This document shows, piece by piece, positions 36,936-46,174 of a DNA stretch of 64,000 bases. Every line of letters begins with the position of its first letter. Position 1 is the first letter of the stretch. The stretch is taken from the NCBI RefSeq assembly GCF_947500695.1, contig NZ_CANMSS010000001.1, forward strand, positions 62,001 through 126,000, given 5' to 3'. The translations under genes were made by a program, and so were the position numbers. Source of the stretch: an uncultured Pseudoteredinibacter sp. (GTDB taxonomy: Bacteria; Pseudomonadota; Gammaproteobacteria; Pseudomonadales; Cellvibrionaceae). The notes below the pieces were generated by a model, which did no database searches, was not told where the DNA came from, and saw nothing but the letters and a program-made list of their open reading frames with translations.

Positions 36936-37361
36936 ATGTCTGCTGATTCAGAATCCATTGTGTATGGCTGCATAAAAGATGCGGTGGGCCTAAGCTCTGA
37001 CCAAGAGCGCCGCCGCATTAACCGCTCGGCTATGTTGGCTTTGCCCAGCGCTGAACAATGGCCATTTTTAAGTCAGGAAATGTTTGCTATTCCCAGAATC
37101 GAAACCAGCATGACAGGTTATCAAACCGAGGTGATGCACTTCGGTGCTTCCTATCAGGCTATCGAATACGAGTGGGAAGAGTGGCTAAAGGCTTTCGAAG
37201 AGCTGCTAGCGAAGATGTATTGGGTGGATGCGACTGTGCATCTGGAGACCGAGTTATCAGGTAATCACACATTCAGTTGGAGTTGTGATGGTGATTTTCA
37301 TATCCCAGGTAGCAAGGTTTCCCGTATACGCTGTCAATGGCAGCATGAAACCGGTCTCTGA
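36936..37361 (+). CDS. Hypothetical protein, 141 residues
   Basis: I do not recognise this protein. It begins MSADSESIVYGCIKDAVG and is rich in aromatic and acidic residues, with no signal peptide or membrane segment. The middle region YEWEEWLKAFEELLAKMYWVDATVHL and the end HTFSWSCDGDFHIPGSKVSRIRCQW, in parts, suggest a small soluble domain. The start at ATG 36936 is preferred over a GTG at 36828 that would overlap the SLT gene. It sits between the SLT lipoprotein and a thioesterase with no clear functional tie. Confidence 0.6.
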   Translation: MSADSESIVYGCIKDAVGLSSDQERRRINRSAMLALPSAEQWPFLSQEMFAIPRIETSMTGYQTEVMHFGASYQAIEYEWEEWLKAFEELLAKMYWVDATVHLETELSGNHTFSWSCDGDFHIPGSKVSRIRCQWQHETGL

Positions 37362-37426
37362 TCGCCATTGTTCTCGCTTTGGCTTTCGTTGAAACTGTTC
37401 TGTCTACAACGGCGAGAGTTTAAGTA

Positions 37427-37855
37427 ATGAATCACTGGGAAGGGAAAAAACAGCCTCCATTTAATGATCACCTCGGTGTAAATGTGGAAGAATGGCGAGA
37501 CGGTTTTGTAAGAATCTCAGCTGAGGTATTGCCACACTTTCAGAACAGTCAGGGGGCTCCCCATGGCGGTTTTATCATGAGCTTGGCCGATATCGCGGCT
37601 TCTTTTCCTGGCGTTTATTGTCCGCATCCAGATCGCCGCCGTTTTGCTTCCACACTTTCCCTAAACACCAGCTTTCTTGGTTTAGCCAAAACATCGGTGA
37701 TTTACGCTGAGGGACGAGTCAGTAACTCGGGTCGCAAGATTTTTTATTCTGAAGTAAAAATCTTTGATGCGGAGGATAATCCCGTGGCCAGCTGCCAAGG
37801 GGTGTTCCGGTATCGTGGTGGATCTGAGAGTATTGATGGTGTCCCGATCGAATAA
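37427..37855 (+). CDS. PaaI-type hotdog thioesterase
   Basis: The 142-residue protein is a single hotdog fold. HLGVNVEEWRDGFVRISAEV opens the domain, NSQGAPHGGFIMSLADIAAS carries the HGG motif seen in PaaI/YdiI thioesterases, and VIYAEGRVSNSGRKIFYSEVKIFD, in parts, forms the final strands. It likely hydrolyses a small acyl- or aryl-CoA thioester. No partner genes adjoin it. Substrate is unknown. Confidence 0.85.
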   Translation: MNHWEGKKQPPFNDHLGVNVEEWRDGFVRISAEVLPHFQNSQGAPHGGFIMSLADIAASFPGVYCPHPDRRRFASTLSLNTSFLGLAKTSVIYAEGRVSNSGRKIFYSEVKIFDAEDNPVASCQGVFRYRGGSESIDGVPIE

Positions 37856-37972
37856 TCGCCAAGTTTGACCGCTGTTTTTCGTCTGTAGTTTTCGTGGCTG
37901 ACGTTTTCTTAACTGAAGCTTTCTTGCTTGCTGTCGTATTGAAAGTGGATTGGCAATTTCGGTTGGATGCCT

Positions 37973-38926
37973 TCAGTTGCGAGCTTTCAGTTTGGCGTTT
38001 TGCTTTTCTTCTCGGGCTGATTGCCAAACGGTTATAAGTCCGGCGCAAATAACTACCGCAATACCGATAAAGGCAATGGCATCTGGTAGATGATCCCAGA
38101 TCAACCAGCCTAAAATACCGGCGTTGACTACGGAAAAATATCCGATAGGCGATACCACGCTGGCTTTGGCGTAGCTATAAGCTTTGGTATAAAGCCACAT
38201 TGCCACAAAGATAGACAGGCTGTTATACAGCAGGTATGGCCAAGCCCAAGCGGGGATTCCTTGCCAAGTGTAAAGCGCCAACGGAAGACTTAATATTAAG
38301 GCAATGATGTGATAGTAAAATAGGATTTTAGAGCTGCTTTCGTCATGGGATAGTAAGCGAGTGCCTACCATGGAGATTGCCAAGCTGAGCCCAGAGCCTA
38401 GACCGGCAAGGTGCCAAACGTTAACGGTGCTGCTCGGACGTAATATAAGCGCAATACCTAAAAAGCCGATAATCATGGGCAGCCAGCGACTTTTGGGTAC
38501 TTTTGCACCAACCCATAGATAGGCCACCAAAGCTACGAACAGTGGGGCGCTATGACGTAATAAGCTGCTATCCACCAAGGGAATATGCTGCAGGGCAAGA
38601 TAGAAAAAACAAAACCCCGCAAAGCCTGCTAAACCACGAATAATATGACGTTGCCAATGCTCGCTGGCTAGTCCGCTCAGCCCTTGGCGATACATCCAGG
38701 GTGATAATACTAATAGGCCGACTACAAACTGAATTAGCACAATACTACCCAGTGGAACTTCACTGGAAATATATTTGGTGGCGGCAGATGCACTAGCGCC
38801 GACAATGGTGGTGGCAAAGGCGAAAGCCATTCCTAATAGGGGCTTGTCGTTACTGCTGTTTGCCACATTGCTCACCGGCTTGTTTAATGGGAAGGAGCGG
38901 AAAAAGTCATAAAAATAATTGCACAA
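37973..38926 (-). CDS. EamA/DMT-superfamily exporter
   Basis: The 317-residue protein shows about ten membrane helices in two EamA repeats (the first starting LLGMAFAFATTIVGASASAA, the second near LSIFVAMWLYTKAYSYAKAS). This family exports metabolites or amino acids across the inner membrane. The start chosen is TTG 38926 because a weak AGG lies upstream; GTG 38875 and ATG 38830 are also possible. The substrate is unknown. It is divergent from the NhaC antiporter. Confidence 0.85.
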   Translation of the reverse strand: MCNYFYDFFRSFPLNKPVSNVANSSNDKPLLGMAFAFATTIVGASASAATKYISSEVPLGSIVLIQFVVGLLVLSPWMYRQGLSGLASEHWQRHIIRGLAGFAGFCFFYLALQHIPLVDSSLLRHSAPLFVALVAYLWVGAKVPKSRWLPMIIGFLGIALILRPSSTVNVWHLAGLGSGLSLAISMVGTRLLSHDESSSKILFYYHIIALILSLPLALYTWQGIPAWAWPYLLYNSLSIFVAMWLYTKAYSYAKASVVSPIGYFSVVNAGILGWLIWDHLPDAIAFIGIAVVICAGLITVWQSAREEKQNAKLKARN

Positions 38927-39079
38927 TATTGTAACCTAAAACGTCTACTCAATAGAGTGCTGAAATTGTCATTGGCAGGCCACTAGGCTGCATAGTTATC
39001 ACCTATTTGTTCAGCGTTGTATTGGCACAAGTGCGGCGATTTGATTTGATTCATAACTACAATAGATAAAGGTCCATAC

Positions 39080-40465
39080 ATGCAGGAACTGGGATTTACG
39101 GTTTTATTACCATCGTTATTGGCCATTGTTTTGGCGGTATGGACCCGCAAGGTGTTTGCTGCGCTTATTGCAGGTATCTGGTTGGGTTGTTATTTATTAG
39201 GTGCCAACCCATTGGCCGCTATAGGCCAGAGTATTGATCGAGTGGTAATGGTTTTATCCTCGGCGGGCGATGCTAGGGTGGTTCTGTTTACTCTTTGTGT
39301 TGGTGGTTTGATCGCTTTACTTGAAGCCAGTGGGGCGGTAAGAGCATTTGTGGCTTGGCTTGAATCAAAGCGTTGGGGGCAGTCTCGCAAACAAGCACAA
39401 ACTGTCGCTTGGTTAAGTGGCGTGCTGATTTTTATTGAATCAAACATCACGGTACTGGTTTCCGCGACTACCGCCAAGCCGCTCTTCGATCGTTTTAAAA
39501 TTTCTAGGGCTAAGTTGGCCTATATAATTGATTCAACGTCTGCGCCTATTTGTATTTTAATTCCCTTTAACGCTTGGGGTGCATTTAATTTAGGTTTGTT
39601 GTCAGGTGCTGGGGTTGAAGATCCTCTAAGCGTTTTCTTTCAGGCTGTATTGCTGAACTTCTATGCTATTTTTGCGGTGCTACTGGTAGCGGCTGTCATT
39701 GCCTTTGATTTGAATTGGGGGCCAATGAAAGGCTCGGAGGCGCAGGCTAAGGCAAACTCTAATAATTCACAGGCTGCAGAAGATGATACCCCGAGAGCAA
39801 AAATAGAAGTAAATGAAAGCGCCAATCCTCTAGCGATGATATTGCCCATACTTACTTTGGTTTTAGTGATGCCCTTAGGCTTATGGATTACTGGTGACGG
39901 TGATTTAAGGCAGGGCTCTGGCTCTACAAGTGTACTGTGGGCTGTGTTGTCGGCTTCTGCGGTTGCTGCCAGCTTTATGTGGCGTGAGCAGCAGAGCATA
40001 GCTGAGCCGTACTTTACAGGTGCCGGTAAAATGGTCCCAGTGGCGCTGGTATTAATGTTGGCGTTGGCTTTAGGTGCGGTTTCCCGCGAGTTACAAGCAG
40101 GCGATTATTTAGCGCAGATACTGCAGGGCGCTATGCCTAAAATGCTATTGCTACCCGTGATTTTTCTCTTAGCTTCAGCTGTGGCCTTTGCAATTGGTTC
40201 TAGTTGGGGGACTTTCTCTTTGCTAATTCCTCTGGCGGTGCCCTTGGCAGGTTCCATGGAGCTGCCTTTGGCTGCGCTTGTTGCAGCTGTATTGTCAGGT
40301 GGTGTCTTTGGTGATCACGCCTCGCCGATTAGTGATACTACCGTAATATCCAGCATGGCGGCTGAAGTTGATCATATTGAGCACGTAAGAACGCAGTTGC
40401 CATACGCTTTGGTAGCGGCGGCGGCAGCGACTGTAGGATTTATGATTATCGGGGCAGTGAGTTAA
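39080..40465 (+). CDS. NhaC-family Na+/H+ antiporter
   Basis: The 461-residue protein has about 11 membrane helices and conserved NhaC-type segments: FIESNITVLVSATTAKPLFD, STSAPICILIPFNAWGAF, AFAIGSSWGTFSLLIPLAVP in parts, and GGVFGDHASPISDTTVISSM, which is the family signature with acidic and histidine residues near the transport site. It exchanges sodium, or a substrate with a proton or sodium, across the inner membrane. It stands alone, with a 40-bp gap to the convergent WbpM-like gene. Confidence 0.88.
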   Translation: MQELGFTVLLPSLLAIVLAVWTRKVFAALIAGIWLGCYLLGANPLAAIGQSIDRVVMVLSSAGDARVVLFTLCVGGLIALLEASGAVRAFVAWLESKRWGQSRKQAQTVAWLSGVLIFIESNITVLVSATTAKPLFDRFKISRAKLAYIIDSTSAPICILIPFNAWGAFNLGLLSGAGVEDPLSVFFQAVLLNFYAIFAVLLVAAVIAFDLNWGPMKGSEAQAKANSNNSQAAEDDTPRAKIEVNESANPLAMILPILTLVLVMPLGLWITGDGDLRQGSGSTSVLWAVLSASAVAASFMWREQQSIAEPYFTGAGKMVPVALVLMLALALGAVSRELQAGDYLAQILQGAMPKMLLLPVIFLLASAVAFAIGSSWGTFSLLIPLAVPLAGSMELPLAALVAAVLSGGVFGDHASPISDTTVISSMAAEVDHIEHVRTQLPYALVAAAAATVGFMIIGAVS

Positions 40466-40505
40466 ATATGGTTTTGTTTGGTTGGAGCGCAGAATAGGGC
40501 GAGCG

Positions 40506-42443
40506 TTATGAGCTCGCCTGGGCGGCAGGGATGCCATCTTCACATATCGCTTGTATGGTACGGCGAAACTGAGGTGTTAGTGGCTGCTGAGTCTGATAGT
40601 CAATCGCTGAAGCCTGCAAAAGCTTAGCAATGTCAGTATTGCTTTCAGAGCCATCTAATTGCTTGATGGTATCGATAAAAGCGTTAACCTCATTCCAGCT
40701 CATCGCCTCTTCACGGCTACGCATAATGCGAGGGTGGCGAGTGCGTTCGCATTCCTCTTTGACCAGCAGCTCTTCGTAAAGTTTTTCGCCTGCGCGCAAG
40801 CCGGTGTAGTGAATCTCTACATCGCCGTCAGGGTTATGTTCGTCTTTCAGTTGCAATCCAGACAATAAAATCATTTCTTTGGCTAGATCTGAAATTTTAA
40901 CCGGCTCGCCCATATCCAAAACAAAGACATCGCCACCCGAGCCCATGGCGCCAGCTTGAATGACTAGCTGCACGGCTTCACTGGTGACCATAAAGTAACG
41001 GGTGATATCAGGGTGGGTCACTGTAATAGGGCCGCCCGAGGCGATCTGTTCTTTAAAGTGTGGAACAACAGAGCCAGAGGAGCCTAGAACGTTACCAAAG
41101 CGCACCATGCAAAAACGCGTATGTTGCTGCTTGGCATCCATCGCTTGCAAGATTAGCTCTGCAATGCGTTTTGAGGCGCCCATAATATTAGTAGGGCGCA
41201 CGGCTTTATCTGAAGAAATTAAAACGAAGCTATCAACACGGTATTCTACGGCCGCTTTGGCGGTATACCATGTGGAGAGAACGTTGTTACGCAAGCCTTC
41301 AACCTTGTTGTCTTCGAGTAGCGGCACATGCTTGTAGGCCGCAGCATGATAGACCGTATCGATGTCGTAGTTTCTAAAGATACGTGAAACCAGTTGCTCA
41401 TCGGCTGCCGAGCCAAGCAAAGTTTTTACTCGCAGAGGTGCTTCTTGGTCCTCTTTAAATTCTCGTAATTGTTCGTTAATTCGATAGAGGTTGTATTCAT
41501 TCTGTTCGAGTAGCAGCAATGTCTTTGGCTTTAACAAAGCAATCTGTTGGCAAAGTTCCGAGCCAATTGAGCCGCCGGCGCCAGTTACCAGCACAACTTT
41601 ATTGTTGATATTAGCGGCCATTAGCTTGTGATCTGGTAGGCTGGGGTCGCGGCCTAAGAGATCTTCAATTTCGATATCTTTAATATCATTCAAATTTGCC
41701 CGCCCCGATAAAATCTCGGCCATATTGGGAACGGTTTGGATCTGCACTGGCATGGTTTCAAGGTTTTTAACCACTTCATGGCGTTTGGCGCGTGGAGTTC
41801 TACCCAGAGCTAGCAATATTTTATCGGTCTGATAACGCTCCATGAGTTTTTCTAGCTCAGCCGGAGCGGACACATAAATACCGCGTACAGTGCTGTTATG
41901 CAGGCGCTTGTTGTCGTCGATAAAAGCGACCGGCTGATAATCGGGCGAGAGTTGCAATGCAGCTGCTAGTTGACTGCCACTGACACCAGCACCATAAATG
42001 ATCACCTTTTCACCCTGCATAACATCGCTAATTTGGACTAGATTGCGAATGAGTAAGCGTGGCAGGCCGACAAGAATCAGGGCGGCGAAAACATAGATTA
42101 CCGGCACTGACCTAGGCATAAAGCTGTCGGTAAAGAAGCTGCTGGCAATTAAGGCGACAGCTGAAATCACAATACCAAGTACGATGGTGTAGATTGCTTG
42201 GAAAGTCATATAGCGGAGCACAGCCCGGTAGAGGCCCAAGCGTATAAAAGAAGCAACTGAAATGATCGTTGTTAAGGCATAGGTATTTAGGTCACTGGCA
42301 AGAGAAAACTCATAGCTTTCACCCAAACGAATAGCAAAGGCAATATACAAAGCAGTAGCAATCGCTAGTACATCGTATAGCACCGATAGGCCCCTTTTTA
42401 GGGCGCGTGGCGTCTTTGCCAGTTGTTTATGTAATAGATCCAA
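40506..42443 (-). CDS. WbpM/FlaA1-type UDP-sugar 4,6-dehydratase, membrane-bound
   Basis: The 645-residue protein has N-terminal membrane helices (about 14-110), a CoA-binding-like domain (IIYGAGVSGSQLAAALQL) and a C-terminal extended SDR with GAGGSIGSELCQQ at about 285-297 and NIMGASKRIAE, where Met replaces the usual catalytic Tyr as in WbpM. It converts UDP-GlcNAc to the 4-keto-6-deoxy sugar for O-antigen or capsule. It follows a WbpL-like and a WbpK-like gene on the same strand, though a 236-bp gap separates it from them. Confidence 0.93.
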   Translation of the reverse strand: MDLLHKQLAKTPRALKRGLSVLYDVLAIATALYIAFAIRLGESYEFSLASDLNTYALTTIISVASFIRLGLYRAVLRYMTFQAIYTIVLGIVISAVALIASSFFTDSFMPRSVPVIYVFAALILVGLPRLLIRNLVQISDVMQGEKVIIYGAGVSGSQLAAALQLSPDYQPVAFIDDNKRLHNSTVRGIYVSAPAELEKLMERYQTDKILLALGRTPRAKRHEVVKNLETMPVQIQTVPNMAEILSGRANLNDIKDIEIEDLLGRDPSLPDHKLMAANINNKVVLVTGAGGSIGSELCQQIALLKPKTLLLLEQNEYNLYRINEQLREFKEDQEAPLRVKTLLGSAADEQLVSRIFRNYDIDTVYHAAAYKHVPLLEDNKVEGLRNNVLSTWYTAKAAVEYRVDSFVLISSDKAVRPTNIMGASKRIAELILQAMDAKQQHTRFCMVRFGNVLGSSGSVVPHFKEQIASGGPITVTHPDITRYFMVTSEAVQLVIQAGAMGSGGDVFVLDMGEPVKISDLAKEMILLSGLQLKDEHNPDGDVEIHYTGLRAGEKLYEELLVKEECERTRHPRIMRSREEAMSWNEVNAFIDTIKQLDGSESNTDIAKLLQASAIDYQTQQPLTPQFRRTIQAICEDGIPAAQASS

Positions 42444-42679
42444 TGACTTCTTCGCTGTATTGTTTTGGCTCTTGGGCCTTATTTTTGCCTTTTACTCTAT
42501 CTTTGCGCTATCCAGGCACTTTAGGCTTTTCTAATAACATACTAGCTAATTAGATTGTCTAGATGCACGTTCTAATCTAGCGACGTGCCTGTTTTCAATC
42601 ATTCACCGGTCTCTCAATCGCGCTAAAGCAATCGCCTATTCTAACTTTGATCAGCAGTATGCGCCACAGTTTGTCTGGG

Positions 42680-43699
42680 CTATAGCTGTGATTTATGACC
42701 GGCTTTTAAACTGTGACCAATGGTCGCAAGTGGTACGCAAGCAGCAGCAAAAATTATTGCTCCCCAAGCAGGGAAATAGGCCGCTACTATCGCTAAAGGC
42801 AGTAACCATAAGATGTTAATTGCAAGCATAGCACAGACTACCTTATTGTGACTTTCCCACCTTCTACTTAGAATTTGGTAGCTGTGGCTGCGATGGGGCT
42901 CATTCCAAGCCTGTTTGCTGAGTATTCGGTATAGCAATGTCCAACTAGCGTCGTAGATAAAGGTTGCTAGTAGAATAATGGCTGACCATAGGGAGATTTG
43001 ATAATACACGCTGCAATAGCAGGCAACAGCGGCTAAAGCTAAACCCAAAAAGCAGCTGCCAATATCCCCCATAAAGATCTTTGCAGGTGCCCAATTGATG
43101 AAGAGAAAACCACTAATTATCGCAGCCAGCCCCATAAGAATTTGATCAAAGCCAGCGCCGTTGGCAGTAATGATGACTTGCAGGCCAAGCAGGAGGCTAA
43201 TGGCCTCAGTGGCCGCTATGCCATCAATGCCATCCATAAAGTTATAGAGGTTTATCAACCAGCTTATGGCAATAAGGCTAAAGGGTAATGCCCAGAAGCT
43301 ATTTATGGCGATACTGTATGGGCCAAGCTGCAAGTTGCTGGCATTTGGCAGCAGGTATAAAAATAGGGCGGCGCAGGCCATATGGACTAGCATTCTTAGC
43401 CGGCGAGACAGTGGCCGGTGATCATCTATAAAACTGAAGAGCCCCAATAGGCTGGCCGGCAAAAAGATGGCCAATAGCCAAGCCATCAATGAAGGCGTTT
43501 GCACGGCCAAATAGATAGCATAAAAGGCGGCACAAATAACAATAGCCAAGCCGCCACCGCGGGGCGTTACTTGGCTGTGAGAGCTGCGTTCGCCAGGTAT
43601 ATCTACCACCTGAGCTTTTAATGCATAACATCGCACAGCGTGGCTAAGTCCCCAGCCACTAGCGGCAAGTAGGGCTAATTCAAGTAGCATTGTTAACAT
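42680..43699 (-). CDS. WbpL/WecA-like undecaprenyl-phosphate sugar-1-phosphate transferase
   Basis: The protein of about 339 residues has about ten membrane helices. Motifs of the MraY/WecA family are present: PRGGGLAIV, DDHRPLSRRLRMLVH, NFMDGIDGIA and FMGDIGSCFLG. It loads the first sugar-1-phosphate onto undecaprenyl phosphate to start O-antigen. The start is ATG 43699, which overlaps the stop codon of the upstream epimerase by one base; a longer open frame from 43831 lies within that gene and is rejected. Translation is thus coupled. Confidence 0.92.
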   Translation of the reverse strand: MLTMLLELALLAASGWGLSHAVRCYALKAQVVDIPGERSSHSQVTPRGGGLAIVICAAFYAIYLAVQTPSLMAWLLAIFLPASLLGLFSFIDDHRPLSRRLRMLVHMACAALFLYLLPNASNLQLGPYSIAINSFWALPFSLIAISWLINLYNFMDGIDGIAATEAISLLLGLQVIITANGAGFDQILMGLAAIISGFLFINWAPAKIFMGDIGSCFLGLALAAVACYCSVYYQISLWSAIILLATFIYDASWTLLYRILSKQAWNEPHRSHSYQILSRRWESHNKVVCAMLAINILWLLPLAIVAAYFPAWGAIIFAAACVPLATIGHSLKAGHKSQL

Positions 43700-44739
43700 C
43701 ACTGCGCCCCATTGTGCTTGTGTTCGTTTGTTGGGGTGTTTGCAGTTCTTGCAGCTGTTTCGGAAAAGCTGTGCTCCAACAAGCTTTGCTTCGGAGAAAA
43801 GGGTGCCTGCCAGTTGAGCTGTTTTTTGCACTCCCGGTTATCCAGAGCGAATTCGCTGCTGAGTTTTTGCCATTGCTGTTTAAATGGAGAAAACGTCATT
43901 AGCAGTTTTAATAGCCAATTGGGTAAGCGAAACAAACGTGCTTTTTTGCCTTCCGCTATCGCCAGTAGAGTAATCAATTCACTGGTGCTTAAGGAGGCGC
44001 CGTCAGCTGCAACAAATGTATGTCTTGCTGGAGTGGGGCAGCTGATACAGTGGCCAATAAGATGGCATAGATTGACCAGCGAAATCATGTCTCGGCGCTT
44101 ATTTAGACCTGCAAACGGTAATGGAAGACCACTATTGACAAGGGCTTGTAGCTTGGCAATATTACCTTTTGCGTGTCGGTCATAGATGAGGCCAGGGCGC
44201 AGAATAATAAGTTCTAAACCATGGCGAGTGCAGTATTCTTCAAGCCATTGCTCGGTATTCCATTTCGCCCTGCTATAGGGATCTTCAGGCTTGGGTTCGA
44301 TTGCTTGGGTAAAAGCCTGCGCATGCCCCTCGCTATTTTCAGCAAATACCTTCGCGCTACTAATATAGATAAAGCGTTTGGCGCCTTTTGCTTTGGCCGC
44401 TTTAGCCAGCTTTTGGCTGAGCGTTAAATGAGACTGTTCCTGTAATCTTGCTTCTTCACCAGGGCACTTGTGCCCTTGGTGAGCTCGACCGGCAAGGTGG
44501 ACAATACTGTCGCCCGTATTGATGGTGGCGCTTAAATGCTTGCCGCTCCAATCGTCAATGACTTGGTATTGAACGCCATCAGCTGCTGCCTTTGGAGCTT
44601 GGCGGCACAAAGCGACGATATCAGTTTCAAATTTTCCACTTTCAGAACTGTCACTTTCAGGGCAAGCAGCTTGTTTCTGAAGATATTGAATTAGGGCCTG
44701 GCCGACAAAACCACTGCTTCCGCTGATGACAATGGCCAT
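43699..44739 (-). CDS. WbpK-like NAD-dependent sugar epimerase/dehydratase
   Basis: The 346-residue extended SDR has the Rossmann motif GSSGFVGQALI, a catalytic YSRAKWNTEQ region with Tyr and Lys, and an HLAGRAHQG stretch as in WbpK-type reductases or epimerases. It likely reduces or epimerises the 4-keto sugar made by the WbpM-like enzyme, giving the substrate of the WbpL-like transferase. It is the first gene of the coupled pair. C-terminal residues extend beyond the core with a basic, Asn/Thr-rich tail. Confidence 0.88.
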   Translation of the reverse strand: MAIVISGSSGFVGQALIQYLQKQAACPESDSSESGKFETDIVALCRQAPKAAADGVQYQVIDDWSGKHLSATINTGDSIVHLAGRAHQGHKCPGEEARLQEQSHLTLSQKLAKAAKAKGAKRFIYISSAKVFAENSEGHAQAFTQAIEPKPEDPYSRAKWNTEQWLEEYCTRHGLELIILRPGLIYDRHAKGNIAKLQALVNSGLPLPFAGLNKRRDMISLVNLCHLIGHCISCPTPARHTFVAADGASLSTSELITLLAIAEGKKARLFRLPNWLLKLLMTFSPFKQQWQKLSSEFALDNRECKKQLNWQAPFSPKQSLLEHSFSETAARTANTPTNEHKHNGAQ

Positions 44740-44896
44740 TGTATTGATCAGACTCCTAAGAACTTGGGGATAATGGGTAGCAATTCGCAGCTAGAACCTA
44801 GCTTAAAAAGCGTCGGTGGCAGCTAAGTATTTGCTGTAAAAGGGTATTTTACGCAATTGCCTTGGGAATGATATGACTTTTTTCACCGTTTAGGCC

Positions 44897-44925
44897 TTGC
44901 CAGCTATTATTCTCACTGGTAGAGT
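44897..44925 (+). promoter_or_regulatory. Sigma-70 promoter for tRNA-Val(GAC)
   Basis: TTGCCA (44897-44902), 17 bp, TAGAGT (44920-44925), then a GC-rich discriminator, lie 42 bp before the tRNA 5' end. Confidence 0.65.
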
Positions 44926-44967
44926 ACGCGCCTCGATTGCCAAGGCGTCCGCCGGGTAATCCATTGT

Positions 44968-45044
44968 ACGACCGTAGCTCAGCTGGTTAGAGCACCACCT
45001 TGACATGGTGGGGGTCGGTGGTTCGAGTCCACTCGGTCGTACCA
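44968..45044 (+). tRNA. tRNA-Val (anticodon GAC)
   Basis: This 77-nt tRNA has acceptor ACGACCG paired with CGGTCGT, discriminator A, encoded CCA, D-loop AGCTGGTTAGA, anticodon loop TTGACAT with GAC, and T-arm GGTTCGAGTCC. It stands alone on the plus strand. Confidence 0.97.
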
Positions 45045-45283
45045 ATTTCTAGTATTTGCCTTGGTTCTAAGCGTTTCGTTATTTTCTTTCTCCCTCTGAA
45101 GATACCCGTTCTGTGGGATAATTGGACGATCAGGAGTGCCTAGCTTTTTTAGGTAATACAACCAGTCACACTTTATACATTTAGCGAAGGACTTGTTGAG
45201 CGGGGCTATTGTTTCCCTGTTTTTAGTAATAGGCTGGCTCTCTATAAAGCCAGCCCCATGGTGTACGATCGAACTTTTAACAA

Positions 45284-45958
45284 TCAGCCTTTGTTGCTTT
45301 TAGAATTTGATCTTCTGAGGCCAACAAACCCAAGCAATCCAGCTAATAATCCTAGTCCCACTAAAGGGAGGCTTGGTACCGGTTTGGCTGGTGGCTGCGG
45401 AAGACTAAATAGAAGAACTGAGCCGCTTACTAAGCTTGTTGCTCCACGAGTTAGAGTGCCATTAATAGTGACTTCGGTTGAGTTCCATGGATTGGTGAAA
45501 CTGAAGTCCACACCTTGCCCTGCTATTGTTTGCCCAGAGAGTATCGTGCCAATACACATACCGGGGTCAGAAGCACTACCCGAAAAAACCTGCCCACCAA
45601 GACTTGCGGCGTTATCAACGGTAAAGGATACGCTCTGCTGTCCATTTGCGTCGGCTGGTGATTGAGAAGCAAAGGTAATATTGCCATTACCGGCGCCTCC
45701 AACCGCTAGTTCCAAAGACATTGTAGATGAAGCGAATCTCGCATCGTCTGATAGGGTAAGTGTTATTTCATCATTATCTTGTAATGGCCCGTTGATAGCA
45801 CCAAGACAGAATACAATTGCATCACCCGAAATATTTTCGGTGAATCCTGGAGTGGTAATATTTGCATTGCTTATAGTTTCTGAGGTGAGGGCTTCGAAGT
45901 CGGCGAAACTTGCTGAACTGAAAAGCACAGGAATTAACGCTAGTTTAAGGTACTTCAT
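45284..45958 (-). CDS. Secreted protein with C-terminal sorting-like tail
   Basis: The 224-residue protein has a signal peptide (MKYLKLALIPVLFSSASFA) and a beta-rich, Asn/Thr/Ser-rich mature region without a recognised domain. The C-terminus has a proline-rich linker (PQPPAKPVPSLP), a hydrophobic helix (LVGLGLLAGLLGFVGL) and a basic end (RRSNSKSNKG). This tripartite pattern resembles exosortase-type or other CTERM sorting signals of the IPTL/VPT kind. No exosortase is in the window. It is probably surface-targeted. The function is unknown. Confidence 0.75.
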   Translation of the reverse strand: MKYLKLALIPVLFSSASFADFEALTSETISNANITTPGFTENISGDAIVFCLGAINGPLQDNDEITLTLSDDARFASSTMSLELAVGGAGNGNITFASQSPADANGQQSVSFTVDNAASLGGQVFSGSASDPGMCIGTILSGQTIAGQGVDFSFTNPWNSTEVTINGTLTRGATSLVSGSVLLFSLPQPPAKPVPSLPLVGLGLLAGLLGFVGLRRSNSKSNKG

Positions 45959-46174
45959 TTGTTTTCCTTATAAATAACGGTCTTGGTTTAAAGGCTGTAC
46001 GTGTTGCGTGAGCAAGTATAGGTCAGATTGTGGCATTGGCCATAAAGTGTATTAAGCGCGTACTATCGCTTTTAGGCATATTGGTGAAGTTTTTGTGTCA
46101 GGGGCTTTTCAAATCACAGTGTTTATTGAACAATAGTGCGCTTACCCAAATAAATAAATTAAAAGGATTTTCGG

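Noticed and set aside
37719..38048. Basic Lys/Ser/Thr-rich minus-strand frame after the EamA exporter
   Set aside because: It overlaps two real genes out of frame and is low complexity; it may be a frameshifted relic of an exporter tail but this cannot be shown.
43700..43831. 45-codon N-terminal extension of the WbpL-like transferase
   Set aside because: It lies inside the epimerase coding region, and the ATG at 43699 overlaps the stop codon in the usual coupled form.
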